64,000 nt of DNA from Larus michahellis (taxonomy: Eukaryota > Chordata > Aves > Charadriiformes > Laridae), in NCBI RefSeq assembly GCF_964199755.1, contig NC_133900.1:74756727-74820726 (forward strand). Reading direction: 5' to 3'. Each line of letters begins with the position of its first letter. Positions within the stretch are counted from its first letter, which is position 1. This document shows, piece by piece, positions 38,201-51,300 of the stretch. The notes below the pieces were generated by a model. It had not been told where the DNA came from. It did not search any database and was given only the letters and a program-made list of their open reading frames with translations. The translations under genes were made by a program, and so were the position numbers.

Positions 38201-38404
38201 GAGACTAACAAGGAAGGAACCAACAGTTCTGTGCAAGAATGAGCTCTGCAAGTGGTCTGCAACCATCTGCAGGGCAAGGAGACCAAATGTTGTGCAGGAG
38301 GTAGAGTTGTACAAAAGCAGATAGGATAAGGAAATGAAACTGTAGGGCTCTTGATGGAGTCCTGAAACTGGGCTTTGTAGCTTAGGTTACATTCCAAAGA
38401 GGTT
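29241..38404. other. Unique non-coding DNA, no gene seen
   Basis: The longest stretch without a confident repeat. It holds a (TG)7 run at 30618-30631 and a run of 15 A at 32435-32449. A moderately CpG-rich patch lies at 31080-31320. Open frames reach 140 (34791-35213 plus), 130 (35679-36071 plus), 145 (37050-37487 plus) and 154 codons (37850-38314 minus); none has a domain, repeat or splice pattern I can recognise. A weak LINE-like peptide near 30130-30180 was considered and not accepted. Confidence 0.6.
32435..32449. repeat. Poly-A run
   Basis: Fifteen uninterrupted A. No polyadenylation signal or processed-gene body is seen on its left side, so it is not taken as a retrocopy tail. Confidence 0.8.
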
Positions 38405-38546
38405 ACAGATAGGTGGCAAGGAACGTATTCTCACATCCAACAGGTCAGCAGAGCTCATGGTCTTCTGCTGCTTCTACAGATGGGTGGTGAGGAAGGTGTT
38501 CTCACATCCAACAGGTTAGCAGAGCTTGTGGTCTTCTGCTGCAATT
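38405..38546. repeat. Two-copy 71-bp tandem duplication
   Basis: Unit one (38405-38475) begins ACAGATAGGTGGCAAGGAA and unit two (38476-38546) begins ACAGATGGGTGGTGAGGAA. Both continue with TTCTCACATCCAACAGGT and end in TGGTCTTCTGCTGC. About ten substitutions and no gap separate them, so the duplication is old but clear. The unit is 71 bases, not a multiple of three, and no gene uses it. Confidence 0.92.
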
Positions 38547-41500
38547 GCCTTAGGACATGGCTGCATGTATTTTCAGTGTAGACAAAAGTATGACACGAAC
38601 ATGGACATTTCAAGTATGTGCATAGCCAAAATTTAGGTCATATGTTCCTTCTGAGGACTGAATGAATAGTCTTTTCAGTCTCCTCCTGTGGGGCCATGCT
38701 TCACCACATCCCCAGTGTTATTCTAAGTGCTGTAATTATGCACACGCAACACACAAATCATGAGTAGCAAATCTCATGAAACTGGGTTTCAAGCTGAATC
38801 TGTCCCCAGGGTGCAGGTTTCCCAATTCCTGGGATAAATATACCTTTGGACACATTTTTTGCAGGGCTTTGTGGATAAGACCATAAATGGTAATTACAAG
38901 AGTAACTTGAAACATTTTTCTCATGAGCAAAGAATTAATTTACTAGGACTATGTTTGGCGTGTATGAGGACATCCCTGCTGGTCATTTAACGGTAGCAAT
39001 TCATGTCAACTGTGTGGTTGTTTATCTAGCAGAGGAAGATTTTACGTTAAATGCTCCTTCATAAAATAAATGTTTTTTTCATAAAATGTATGTGTATATG
39101 CACATGGATGGTGTTTATTCATCTCCTCCAACAACTGCAGACGGTGAAAAAATGGCTGTTGAAACTTTCTTTACTGAAGTCTCAATTTTTCCCTTTTAAT
39201 TTTTAGGTCGAGAAGAGCTGGTAACTGTGCCCTCTCCAATAAAAATAGCTTCTGGCAACAACATGTATGAGATTAATAATTTGTTAATCTTCTGAAAGAA
39301 CGAGGAGAACAAGGGGGACGTGATGGAGCCACAATGACACGAGGGCCAGGATTTCACCGCTAGGGAGTGTAATTCTACTAGGTAATTTGACCTTTCCTGC
39401 TCCCCGAGAAACTGATCCAAGGTGGGGAACTCAGAAATATCCAACAGCTTGAACAGCATTGCCTGAAGTACTTTCTTTAGGTTTTTAATCAAAAGGCACA
39501 TCAAGGGTGTACTGTATCCTTGGAAGATAAATGCATTGCTTCCTCTGTGCATTCCTTAGCATGAGTTTCAGGAGGCATTTTGCAAAGTAAGATGTATGTA
39601 AATTGGAATAAGAGTGTATATCGAACTTATCCTTGAGACAGATGGTTATGCATTCAAATTTAAATTTTAAGCATTTTAATAAAAGAAGCCAGCTGAGATG
39701 CACTTATATGTATTTTTAAATTTTGTTTTCAACTATGTGTTCTATCACTGTGCATTTCCCCTGGGCTGATGCCACAATTTTTACCTTAAAGGTAGTTCTT
39801 TGAAAAAAATTCGCCTTTGCTTCTGCTGATGTGGCTCCAAAACTGCGTTGCCGAAGCCGCTGCTGTGCCACGGTGTAACGATAAGCAAAACAGGCATCCA
39901 ATGGTTAGAGAAATGGGGAAAATCTCTTACTTCCATGCAATGTCAATTCTGTTCACTTGTGTGTATCTTTGTCATGAGGTTCACAAGGGGATTCTTCACT
40001 TGACCACTGCAGCCTGCCTGTGTTGGCATCCACACACAGCTTTAGGTCTCTTTCAGAGGTCACACGCTCAGGCCTGTCACACCTCACTCGCTGTGCCAGG
40101 GACTTCCCTGCCTTGCCACAGCCTCACTCCTCATTGCTGAACAGAGGGGTGAGGCCGTAGCTGGCAACAAGAAGCAAGAAGCTATTGGCACCTGCAGTGC
40201 CCGCTGGAGGGCATGAGCCCTGAGGGGGCCCTGGGAGCCCACAGTGTGGGTCTAGTCACAGCCTGGTGCTGGTGGAGCAAATAAGGGGTCTCAGGTCATC
40301 TCCTACTGCCACCAGTAGATGATGTGAGGAGCCTGTGAAGTGCAGAGTCACTGCTGTCAGGGGCTGCAGACCAGGAAAAAAATGCAGCTTGACATCGTGT
40401 CTATGGACAACCTTTGTAGCCTATGTTCAAACTAGTCTCCAGCTGAGCTGGAATCACCAAAAGGAGCGCTGAATCTGGGGAAGAATAAGGCTACTAAGTA
40501 TACTGCAGGGATGTACTGGTAAGGGATTGTTAATGGCTCCTCCATGTGTATACAAAAAATACAGCACTGGTGCCTGGAATTTCACAGGTTTAGGAAAAGG
40601 CTGGCTGAATTGTGTATCTGTTTCTTACCACTCGTCTGCCATAAAGTATTTTGGGAAAGATTTTATATGACAGGATCCATCAAGCACTTAAATGCTGTCC
40701 TTGGGAATCTGGGAAAGGGTCATCACATATCCTGAAACCTGGGCCAGACTGCGAATGTGGTCATGCCTCTAACAGCATCCTTGAAAACATGTCTTAGTTC
40801 TGAAGGTAGTGAGAGAAATTCATTTTGAATGTAACTGCATGGATTTTACTGGGTTTTCTATAAGCTGAAGCTGACCAAGTCTTTCTCTGATGGAATTTTA
40901 AAACTTTGCAGTGAATTGAGATATACGTAATCCAGAACATCCATTGGTGTTTTGAAAGTTTTGCTCCGTTCTTTCGTAACAAAGCTGGTATAAACTTGCA
41001 TCTCACATACAGTAAATGCAGCAATTATCTCAGTTATAGCATGTTCCAAAGGACATGCTGTTCCATGATTGACCATTAAAATACCAAACCAATTATGCTC
41101 AATTCATGTATCATTTAGGCAACACAAAGCATTTAAGAAAGAAAGGATATTAAAAGTGAGTTTTATATAGTTTCCATGGTGATCGTACTAAAAGCAATAA
41201 CAATAAGCTTAAATATGTTTTCATTTACAATATCTTTAAAGGAACTTGTTTGGTTCAGACACACTGTGTTTACTCTATAATTTGTCCCAAATCACCAATT
41301 ATTATAACGTGTAGCTAAATTGACATGGCAGTATTGTTCAAACACTTCAACAGAGCACCAAAATAGTTCAAAGCTTGTTTCTCAATATTTTTATCACAGC
41401 TGATGTGCACTTTAGAATGGGAAAAGGTTCCAAAAAGGCAGTAACATTATGATTTAAATTCGATGCCACGGTTTTGCATTAGGCCGTCTTCCAGAGTACA

Positions 41501-44500
41501 TTTTGCTCTCGCTGTTTCATTACAGAATTCAGGAGCTTATCAAGACACAGCTAAACTTTGTACAAACAAAGACGATGCATTGGCACCTTCTCAGGAACCC
41601 CACAGCAGATCAGAATTGTGAGTATTCGCATAATGGTAAGGGCTGGAGGGACTAATCGATATACAGGATTGTACTGCTAGCTCTTCGGCCTTCTTTTGAA
41701 AATAGTGCAGAAATTGCTTCATCTTTTGAGTCCCCCTGCAACAAACAGCATTAAGGAACCGTGTGGTAGCGTGACGAGTATAAAGTAAGGCACAAAGATT
41801 TGGGGGGGGTTGGGTCATATGAGATTTGTGGGTTGAACTTCACAACCTTCAGACATATTCAACTATTTCGGTGACTTCTAGCAGGATGGAAGCCCCTTGA
41901 AAGGCCTCTCAGAGCGAGGTAATAGAGCCAGTACTTGTGCCTGCCCGGTATAACCAGCACAGATTTATATTCAAAGCTATGCTTTCATTTAAGCGTAGTG
42001 ATGTTTTGCTCTAGTGCTTGCTTTCTGAATTTGGACGAACACGGTGCTGAAAGTTCTACTTTGCAGTAAAATTGTCCTTCTCTCACCTTCTGGTGACCAA
42101 AGTTAACACTGTATCTCTGAGAGGATCTGCTGTCTCCACTGAGCTGGGAAGCAGTGGGTGTGAGTGATTTAGATAAGAGAGGTAGTTTCTGAATTGCTCT
42201 CTGGCAGGCCTATTCCCCTCCATGGCAGGGGGGAGCGTGGCCTGAGGAAGTGTATCTTTCTGAGCTCCCTCTTTGCTAAAGGGATAGAAATAAGCTCGCC
42301 CAGAAGACAGCCAGGAGCACCTAAAGCTTGGTTTCTGTGCGGGATGGCCCTGCGGAGGAGCTCATCTGACTCCTCCCGCTACGAGAGGTGCTGTGGAGAT
42401 CAGCCATACCATGCTGAAACAACATTTGTCACTAAAACCCTTCCATCCACACATGCTTCAAACCAGAGCCAGAGCTGCATCTCTGGGCTTAGCTGAAGAG
42501 GGGAACAAGGTACCTCTGAAAAGCAATTTGGGGTGAGCGTTGAACAACCTAGTCTTGGCCTCTCAACTGGGGAATGAGGTGGGTTAAGGCTTTCTGAAGT
42601 TTTGCCTGTCACTAACTAGTATAAAGTCATAGCATGCGCATAAAATTCTTGTATACTTTTTAAAAGTCAGACACGACTAAATTACAGTGTTCTGCTGTGA
42701 ATTATAAATGTTGCAGCCACCGTTAGCTTCCAAGACATGGATCAAGCCGAATGACATCTGGACTCTGAGGTAACTTTAGATGAAAATGCTGCTTCTGTAC
42801 TTGACCCAGTCTTCTTGGAAGCTGCTCCTCCATAAATGTTTAATAATGCACAGTAACTGCAGATACCCGCCAGCTGGGATACGGATGCTTTTGTTCATGT
42901 GCAACTACTTACTTTGAAAGGTTGAGACAACGCTAGGAAGGCCACGGTGCTTGAACTGAGAAATATTCATGGATGTTTCTCTTTGACTCCCGCTCCCACA
43001 CTTGACTTTTGGCTGTCTTTCCTCAAGTCTGCGTGAAAATCTGCGCTTTCCAACAGAGCTGAGTACAACTGCGTACGGTCATGTGCAAATGCTCAAGGAC
43101 GGTGGTTCAGGAAAATGTCTGCATATGTTCTGAGACAGCATGAAGGGGAAGCAGAAGCAACATTGATTTAGCAGTTGCTACCGCAGTCCCAGCCTCCTTG
43201 CCAGAAGGAAGCTTTGGTTTAGGGGAGCTCTGAGGTAGGAGTTCAATTCTTCTGTTCCAAAGCTGTCTCTTGCTCAAAGCACATTTACTGAGGGTTTTCC
43301 AGAGAGGGACGTGGCTTTGCTTTTACATGGGATGTTGGATTTTGGCTGTTGTGTTTCAACTGACTATGGTGGGATTTTGTATGCAGAAACTTACTACAGC
43401 TCATACGGGAGGACTGCAACCTACTCGAGAGAGTGAGCTGCTGTTACTGGGTGAAGTTCTCTATTCCCACCCTGTAGAGGTCAAACAGCTAAATCAGATG
43501 ATTTTTGCCAGAATTTCTTTTCTTGATTTTTTTTTAGCTTGGAAAAAAGAAGCAACAATCACACAGTGATTTCAAGCCCTTTTTAGTTCTTTGTAGCTTC
43601 TCGGCCTCGGCCACAGTCTCTGTGGCTCAGGTTTTCCAGGCAGTACATCGTTCCTGTAGACAAAGTCCCCCACTCTTTTCAACTCTAGGTTTGTCTCTTG
43701 CCACCTTTGCTGTACAGAAGGCAGCTCTTCCTCATTTCCCCTAGTTGATGGTGACCCCATCTCTGCCTCGTACAGGGACAAAGTAAGAATTCCTAAGCTT
43801 AGTACAATTGCTGGAGGGAGCTGTTGAGGAAACAAGAAGACAGGATTTTGACTCTCTCAGAAGCACGTGATGTTTCACTATATCAGGGCAAATGGCCTCA
43901 GTTTGGGACAGATTTGACCCAGAACAACACTTACCTGCAACTCTAGCTGCTTCACCGTTCAGCAAAGCACAAAGATCATGAAGAAAACTGTCTACTCAAT
44001 GTCAGAGGGTTGCGGTGACCCAAATGAGAGCCTGTACCACTAATAATTGGTTTAAGTGAGGAGGCTCTGAGTAGTTGCAAACAGCCTTTTTTTCTTTTAT
44101 AGGGGGAGAAAAAAGGAAACTTGTAATACTTCAAGTGCTGGGGTGTGTGTGGTCTTTTCCTCACGCAAGCTTACCTGAAAAGTAATTTCTGTGTTCATAA
44201 GCAGTCTGCAGTTATTTTAACTTCTTTTTCTTGGCTGCCATTCTAATATACCTTCTGCCCAGGTATCAAAGTGTGCCGCACATATGTAACTACTCAAACA
44301 GCAAACGTGGGTTATCTCAGACCACATAGCCAGCAGCGCACATGCTGTTTTGCACTCCCATCTCTAATATAGACAGCCTTTGCCTGACATAATACACCTT
44401 TGCTGTAGAAAAAAAAAAAGACATACCTTTAATAACCGACAGTGATTTGCAATTAACTGTAAAGTGCAAATAACTGTCCCAATTAAAACACAGGAAAAAA

Positions 44501-45210
44501 GGGCTTTTAGATTTTTACATAGCATTATATGTACCCTGAAAGTCCTTGAATTACATATTCCTTGGAAATTACTTGCTGTCTAATTACAAGCAGCGGAACA
44601 TCTTGTAATGATATACCTTTGTTTTCTGACCATTTCCATAACTACATGGTGATAGGGTCTTCTGCTTTGGTTTGCTCTGACAGATTCAAATAAAGCAAAC
44701 GTGGGTGCCTCTGAGCTTTATTTTTCTCTACTTCAATTTAATGCAGATTTTTATTACTGGATAGCACCACGGCGTTGTGCTTTGTGTGTGAATGCTAAAA
44801 GTGAACATTTAGTAAACGAAAGTAACAAGCCAAAAGTTAAAAGTGCAGTTTTGTTGTTTTCACCATCTTTTAAAAATACATTAATTTTTACACTAAAAAG
44901 TACCATCACTCTTCCTTTCTATTTTACTTCTCTTTGTACCAGGGGGAGAGGGAAGATTAGACTCTAGATTAGACTTAGGAAATTTCTGAGTCTGCCAAGA
45001 AGCCGTTGCTACGATTCTCAAATGACACAGGACGAACCCCCGGCCTGATGCATTGCCAGCGACCTCGGTGAGGCTGCGAGTGCCCCCACCACTGGGCAGA
45101 TGGGATATGGGCTGTGTAGATACTTGGTTTAACCTGCCATATGCAAGGAAAGAGCCTGTGACCATCCAGAAGCTTGTTGAGTACCAGAGGCGTGAACCAT
45201 TGCCAGTCCA
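38547..45210. other. Unique non-coding DNA with candidate elements
   Basis: No gene or interspersed repeat was recognised. The AT-rich part at about 41100-41420 and the block at 44430-44640 are dense in homeodomain- and SOX-like words, and the second is listed separately. A GC-rich stretch near 39980-40330 and another near 42200-42500 carry open frames of about 100 codons without domains. From about 44940 the sequence changes to a more CpG-rich block that continues to about 45480. Confidence 0.6.
44430..44640. promoter_or_regulatory. Candidate conserved non-coding element, homeodomain-word rich
   Basis: Within about 210 bases there are five TAAT/ATTA-core words: AATTAACT (44451-44458), AATTAAAA (near 44481), GAATTACA (44548-44555), CTAATTAC (44580-44587) and TGTAATGATA (44604-44613). 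GTGCAAATAAC near 44464 is octamer-like. AT-rich DNA yields such words by chance, so this is only a suggestion of a developmental enhancer. Confidence 0.2.
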
Positions 45211-45366
45211 GTTCCTCTTGCAAAGATCTTGCGAGATTAATATCTCGCTGGTACACACTGGTACAGAAGGGGAAGAAATGGGCTCTTGCAAAAGTTCCTC
45301 TTGCAAAGTTCTTGCAAGATTAATAAGCAAACATGCTGGTACAGAAGGGGAAGAAATGGGCTCTTG
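45211..45366. repeat. Two-copy tandem duplication, units 83 and 73 bp
   Basis: Copy one starts at 45211 and copy two at 45294. Both begin GTTCCTCTTGCAAAG, continue TCTTGC(G/A)AGATTAATA, and end with GGTACAGAAGGGGAAGAAAT then GGGCTCTTG. Copy two differs in the middle (AGCAAACATG against TCTCGCTGGTACACA) and is 5 bases shorter there. The words GTACAGAAG(A/G)GG also recur at 45429, and GTACCAG at 44936 and 45181, so the unit may be built from older, smaller repeats. It lies within a CpG-richer block of unknown origin with long open frames on both strands. Confidence 0.93.
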
Positions 45367-48300
45367 GAGCCCGAGGCTGCCTGCCGTTTTATTTGGCCAC
45401 TTTCCTTGGTTTTCCTTCCAGGCAGCCAGTACAGAAGAGGCAATACTGCCATACGCAGAAAACAAGTTTACCTTTCATAAGGTAGCCTGGTTCAATAAGA
45501 CCATATCAGTTTAGACCAGCAGAGAATTTTACATATTTCTTCTCACTGAGGTTGTTATCAGCCCTCCAGAGCACTGCGTTATTACTTTTTTTCAATATAG
45601 AGCACAGATTGCTTTTGAAATGCTGCTGCAGTTTGTCAAGCAATGAAGTTGGTTCTCATTTATGAAAAGACTTCTTTCTATAACCAGAATCGTGCAGAGG
45701 AAGCTTTCAGAAAGCAATAACTGGAGTTCAGTGCCTTTAATGTGCCTGTAATTTTTTAAGATGAGTATACATTACTGTCAGCAACTTTTATAGCCAAGCC
45801 ATCAGACAAAATATTGCATGTAAACACACTAAAGCCTTTAAGGAGAGGGTAATAAATGTAAACTATGATGGTTGTAGGCTTTTTGATGGTCTATTTTTAA
45901 GAAAAATCCCCTTTGTGACAACTGTATCCCTACTGATAGTCTCAACCAGGCAGACTGGTTTTGTCTATTAGTCAGCAATACATGTACTAAAAATATTGAT
46001 TCCTTTGATAACAAAGCAAAAATCAATGAAGCTGAAGTCAGGGATAGTTTGATTTCTATTAGAGTCTCAGTATCATGCGAGGTGAGTTTTCCTCCACTGA
46101 TTAGCACATCTGAGTCTGAAATATTGGTGATTTTTGTGAGGGGAAGATTTATCATTTTAATAATCATGCTAGGTATTTAGTCTTCCCATGTCTCCAGGCT
46201 AATTTCAGAGAAAACAACGGTGAGATAGGAGACATGTGGCTGCCTAATGCTGCAGGCAGATGTGATTAGTTTTATACTAATTTTTCAAGTGGTACATCGT
46301 GGTATTAAACTTGTTAAACACGCTTGAGGACAGGACACAGGGCAAAAAGGCTTGTGAAACCACTCACACACTTTAAAGTGGCATTGTCAAAATTCCAGCT
46401 CCAGCCATTGAACTCCCTGAAAACAATAAAATATTATTGGAAAATTATCTTCACAATTCTACAGGCCTTCAGATAATGAAAAGTACCATCTTCCTACTGT
46501 AGTAGCAGCTTATATCACTGGAGGACACGTCCCCTGCGTTGTGAACCAAACCACCAGACTTCTCAAGCAGCTCAAGCAGCTTGCTGGTTAGAGGTGGAAT
46601 CTGAAGTCATGGGCACAGCATGATGAGTACCTGTTAAATTCAAGCTCTGTCGTGTGTGCTCACTGACCGGAAAACCCGAAATCACTTAACGTTTCTTATC
46701 TGGGTTCTTTCTCTTCTTTCTGAGCAGTAATGCCACCGACTAATCATTCCTGAAGAGAGATCCCTCGAGAGAAGGCTGCCATCTGTGTCCCACACCGGCT
46801 GCTGTATTAGGAGTCTGCTGTTATATGCACTCGGTGTCTGATCAGATTTCATGTGCCTCGAAAGCCAGACAGCCTGCAATGGGATACTCTTAGGCAGTTA
46901 AATCACATTAAATATTTAAACATAGAATTTGACATCATCCATTAGGTCTATTAAAGAATCTCACTTCTCACTGCCAGAACTAACCACACAGCTTACATGA
47001 CTTTTAAAATGACTAACTCTTTATGCTTCTTATGCCCTCCGTGAACAAGTTTCCATGGTGGTTTCCAATGTTTCCACAATACTGCCGGTAGTTTCTGTGA
47101 AAGTTTCTAATCCTGTTTCCACTGAAGACAATGGCATTTAATTGGTTTTGTACTGTATGGGAGAAGGGAAATAGTAATATATGGTAGAGAAATTAACGAG
47201 CAAAACTGGATGAAGGAAATCAAAACTTTTCTTAATTTGTCAGTAAAATTCGAGTTCATCAACCAAAATTTTTTATAGCAAGACCTCTTTGGTCTTATAC
47301 CAAATCACTGAGAACCCCAAAAGAGAGACAAGCCTTGCCTTGCCGGTTCTTGCAATGAACTCTATCAGAAAGAAATTAAATAGCTTCCCTGTGGCCTGAT
47401 TGACCCTTTGACACAGATTACAGTGTCAAAGCCGAGGATTACAGCCAGGTTTTGTGACTGTCAATGCTGTCTTTTTGTTGGTAAGGATGTCTTCTGTCTT
47501 TGGAAAATGCCACAGCGCTCTTGCTCAAAGGACTCATCATGACTCCAGTTCTGCTCCATCTGAAATCAGTTAATATTAAAGCCCGTACTCCACACATAAA
47601 ATAATGATACGATATTGAAACTGTATTTTACTTTCCTAGAAAGATTGGCAGCACTCTAATAATAATGAAAGCCCTCTGCATTGTGGATTTCTTTTCCCCT
47701 TAAAATATTTAGGTTTTATCTCTAGATAAATGTCTTTGCTGCTTCTTGGATCACCAATTCTTTCTGTGGCTTTCATCAGAAAGAAAACTTTGTTCCTGTT
47801 TTGTCTGATTTCATAATCTTGTAGCCATCCTTATTGATTCGGGAAAAAGGATTGCTTTATGCTCACCCCATTTCTGGTTTTGAAGGCTGTTTTCTTCTAC
47901 GTTTTTGCAAGGCTCTGGAAAAGAAACTTTTGTAGTGTTTACCTACACAGTGTTCTTAAATTTAGTATTTCCTCTATCTTAATCTCCTGAGAAATTATTC
48001 CACTTAAGAAATTATTCAACTTTCTTTATTTTGTTACTATTTAGGCCATTTTCAATGTGTGATTTCAATGGGAGATTTCAAGAAAGCAGAGCAAAATACC
48101 ACAATATTATAATTTTTTTGCTGGATCTGCAGTAGATGGCTGATGTGACATTGTGATAACTTTGAAGCAACATTGAAGCTGAAGTTAAAAAATGCTGCTT
48201 TCAGGGGATGTTGACATAGAACATTTGTATACAAAATGATGCTATGTCAGAAAGTGGGGTGTTATACAGTGACAACAAAAAAAGATGAGAAATTATATTT

Positions 48301-51300
48301 AGGAAAACAGAAACAATAATTTTGGGGTTTTTTTAAGGTGAGAAAAATTGGTATGTTTTGGTTTTTCTAAAAAAGCATTTGTCTGAAGAAACGTAGTTTT
48401 ATGATTTATTTCAAAGAGGTGGGCAGTATCGCTCATATATTAATCACTGTCATAGTTCTAACTTCATGGTGACTTCTAACCTAAAGGTAACTGCAGCTGG
48501 CAATGTAACTTCTAAGAGCAAGTGTAGGAGGAGAGAGGTGTGACAGGAGGGTATGAAAGTAATGGCAATGGGTATTGTCTTTGGTCCAGTAAAAACAACC
48601 TACTGCTTCAGCTACATGGTCTAACTGTAGGAACCTCTTTGGGATGAGCTCTGAGGTGGCTTTGCCAGCATATCTGGGAGGAAGCAGAGTGTATCTACTG
48701 CTTAGCGTACTCCCCAAGGGACACTTACCTTCTCTGGGGTGGACCTTGCTAACTTCACTTCAGTTTTTCTTGAAAGGGTTGTAGCACCTGTCCTCAGAGA
48801 GCTTTGATGCTGGACGTGTGTGGCTGAGTAGCCTTAGAGTAAAAAAACCTCCAGCTGCTCACAGGACACAACAGGGGTGGTGGCTGCCAGCTCCTGTGAG
48901 CAACCTGGAATTCAGTGTGCTCTTGGGATAGCTCTAGAAGGCACCATGGGTCCCATTGGTCTGAGAGTCTTCATGGTACACTGTCCTCCCTGCTCTATAG
49001 AGTAACTGCTGTGAGAGCAGGAGTCCTTCTGCACAAATTAGTCTGGGGGGTTGTCTCCATGTCTATGCTTCCAGTTGAAATCAACTCAAGTCTTTGCCTC
49101 ATCGTTTGGTAAAAAGCTTTTTTATTTTTTTTCTCCAGTGTATTAACCGGAGACTTGACTGATTTTTCCTCCCAAAGGGAAGATGTCTGTGGTTTCTCAC
49201 ATACGCAAAACTGAGGGCGATAAACAGAAAGAAATATAGCACTGACGCATCTATTCAGGGAGGAACATAAATGTCTTCAATTGTACAAAATTGACTATTG
49301 GAATCAGATACTTAAAAAATAGGTTGAGCTTGAGATCTTCTGAAGTTGGCCTTTTCAAAGCTAAGAAGAACCTTCTGGACATAGGCTAGGGATAAGGTAG
49401 TAAGGTCAAGGGGGGACAGAGAAATATCTTTGGTCAATACAATCACCACAAGGAACTGAACTGAACCAGGTTCCTTCTTCAGAAGTTCACCTCTGCCCTC
49501 TTTACCTTGACCCTTTGCAGCTTTCTCACCTCTCTCTTGTATCCCCAGCTCCACTCTCTTGTCTGCAAACCTCCCACCTTTGCCATCTGGGCTCTCCTTT
49601 TCTCTTCAGCCTGCCTCAGTGCTTATTAAAAGCTTCTAACATGTTCCAAAGTTATATGAAATATAAGAAATATCGAGATAGTTCACTCCAAGAGTGAACT
49701 TTACAGTATATTTTGTATCATTCTGTCTTCTCCCAACTATAAACCATTATTTGTAGAAGTAATTCCATCTCAGTTGCATTGCTGTGCTTCGTAATAGAGA
49801 TTTTCTTTTTTCCTGGCTTTTTTTTCCATTTGGTTTTGCCTAAACTTTTCCGGACTTCCAGTTTTGCTCCACTTTTGCTTCTCCGAGTAATTTTGTTTTA
49901 TCTTTTCTTTGCTTTTGAAGCTCTTCTGCTAGTGCCCTGCTTCATGATCTGAACAAAAATGACCTTTGAGGAGGCAGACAATCTTGCAGTCTTTGCTTAG
50001 TAAAGAACTGATTGAAAAGCGGCATCCCATTTCCTCTGAAAATGTCTGCTTTTTTCCTCTGCTAAGCTTATGTCAAAAGAAGGGGAACACTTCTTACATT
50101 TGTAGCACTTTCTAGTTTCTCGACGTGTTTGTGCTGTTTGCTGCTGCCGCATCCAATCTGAAGGACCCACCACTGCTGAGGGATTTCATGTTATATGCTA
50201 AAGAGAGAACCAGCAAATACAGTAACAGTTTCAAATACATTGAAACAGTGAAAAAGCACAGAAGGAAATAATTACCACTTTATTCGTGTTATTAGGCTAG
50301 ACTGACACAGCCCCTTTCAGCAAGCCATCTGTCTTCGATTAAAATGGAAAGGTTTCTCATGAAATGATGCGTTTGCAAGGGGTTCACAGCTGCAGAACCA
50401 ACCAAATCTTTTAACATCTGTTCAGTCCAAAGAGATCTGGACCTTTGAATGAATATTCTTGAAATGGTGCTTTGCTTCAGGTATTCTTCTGTGGTCTCAG
50501 TGGTTAATAGCACTGTCACTGGCGAGCAACATACTTTTTGCCACTTGGAAAGGTCAGGAAGGAGGCTAATGTGAGCCTGGCCAGCTGCCTGGAAAAATGG
50601 CCTTTTAAAGCAAGGCCAGAATGGATTGTATGTTACTTTTTGTGCTCTTATTGTTCTAAATTTACTAACGGGGTTATCAAATGGGACTATGGGAGGAACA
50701 CCTGGTGGAGAGGGGGGGGTTGTATCACCTGAGAAGGCCTGCTGTCCAAATATATCCATGCTTTTTACCTTCCCAAGCCCATCCCAGGCTTTCAAATCTA
50801 TACGACGTGAGAGCTTGAGATTTTTATAGCTGTTAGAAGACTATGACTATGCACAGAGAAGGGCATTATGTGATCACTGACATCGCTTAGTCATGGCTCT
50901 TGCTTTACCACCAGGCAGCGACAAACAGGAGTAACAATCATGTTCAGTTAGTAATGAATGCATTTCAGACTCCAACAGTTTTGTTCTTGTCAGGTCTCCA
51001 CTGTCTTTGTTCACTGAAAAGAATGACGAGTTTACTCTTATTTGAGCATTCATCTCAAATGTGTTTGTGTTTAGTAATATCTTTGTTTGAAGCACAGGAA
51101 ATGACAGGCTGCCAAAAAAAAAGGACTAAATATTTATATAGCAGTCCAGAAAGTTCATGGCGTTGTGCACAGGGATAAAGATAATCCATTTATTATCAAC
51201 TGTCTTATTTAAAAGGCAAACAAAATGGCTACCTCCAGAGATGATTAATATGTCTGTGCAACAAGATCATGTGCACATTGTCACCCCAGAACTAGGATAT

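Noticed and set aside
42035-42060. REST/NRSF site
   Set aside because: One half (TTCAGCACC on the minus strand) is perfect but the second half-site is absent at canonical spacing.
44940-45520. Solo LTR of an endogenous retrovirus on the minus strand
   Set aside because: No paired TG...CA termini with flanking duplication could be defined, and the internal repeat lies downstream of the AATAAA, not in a U3-like place. Kept only as an open question.
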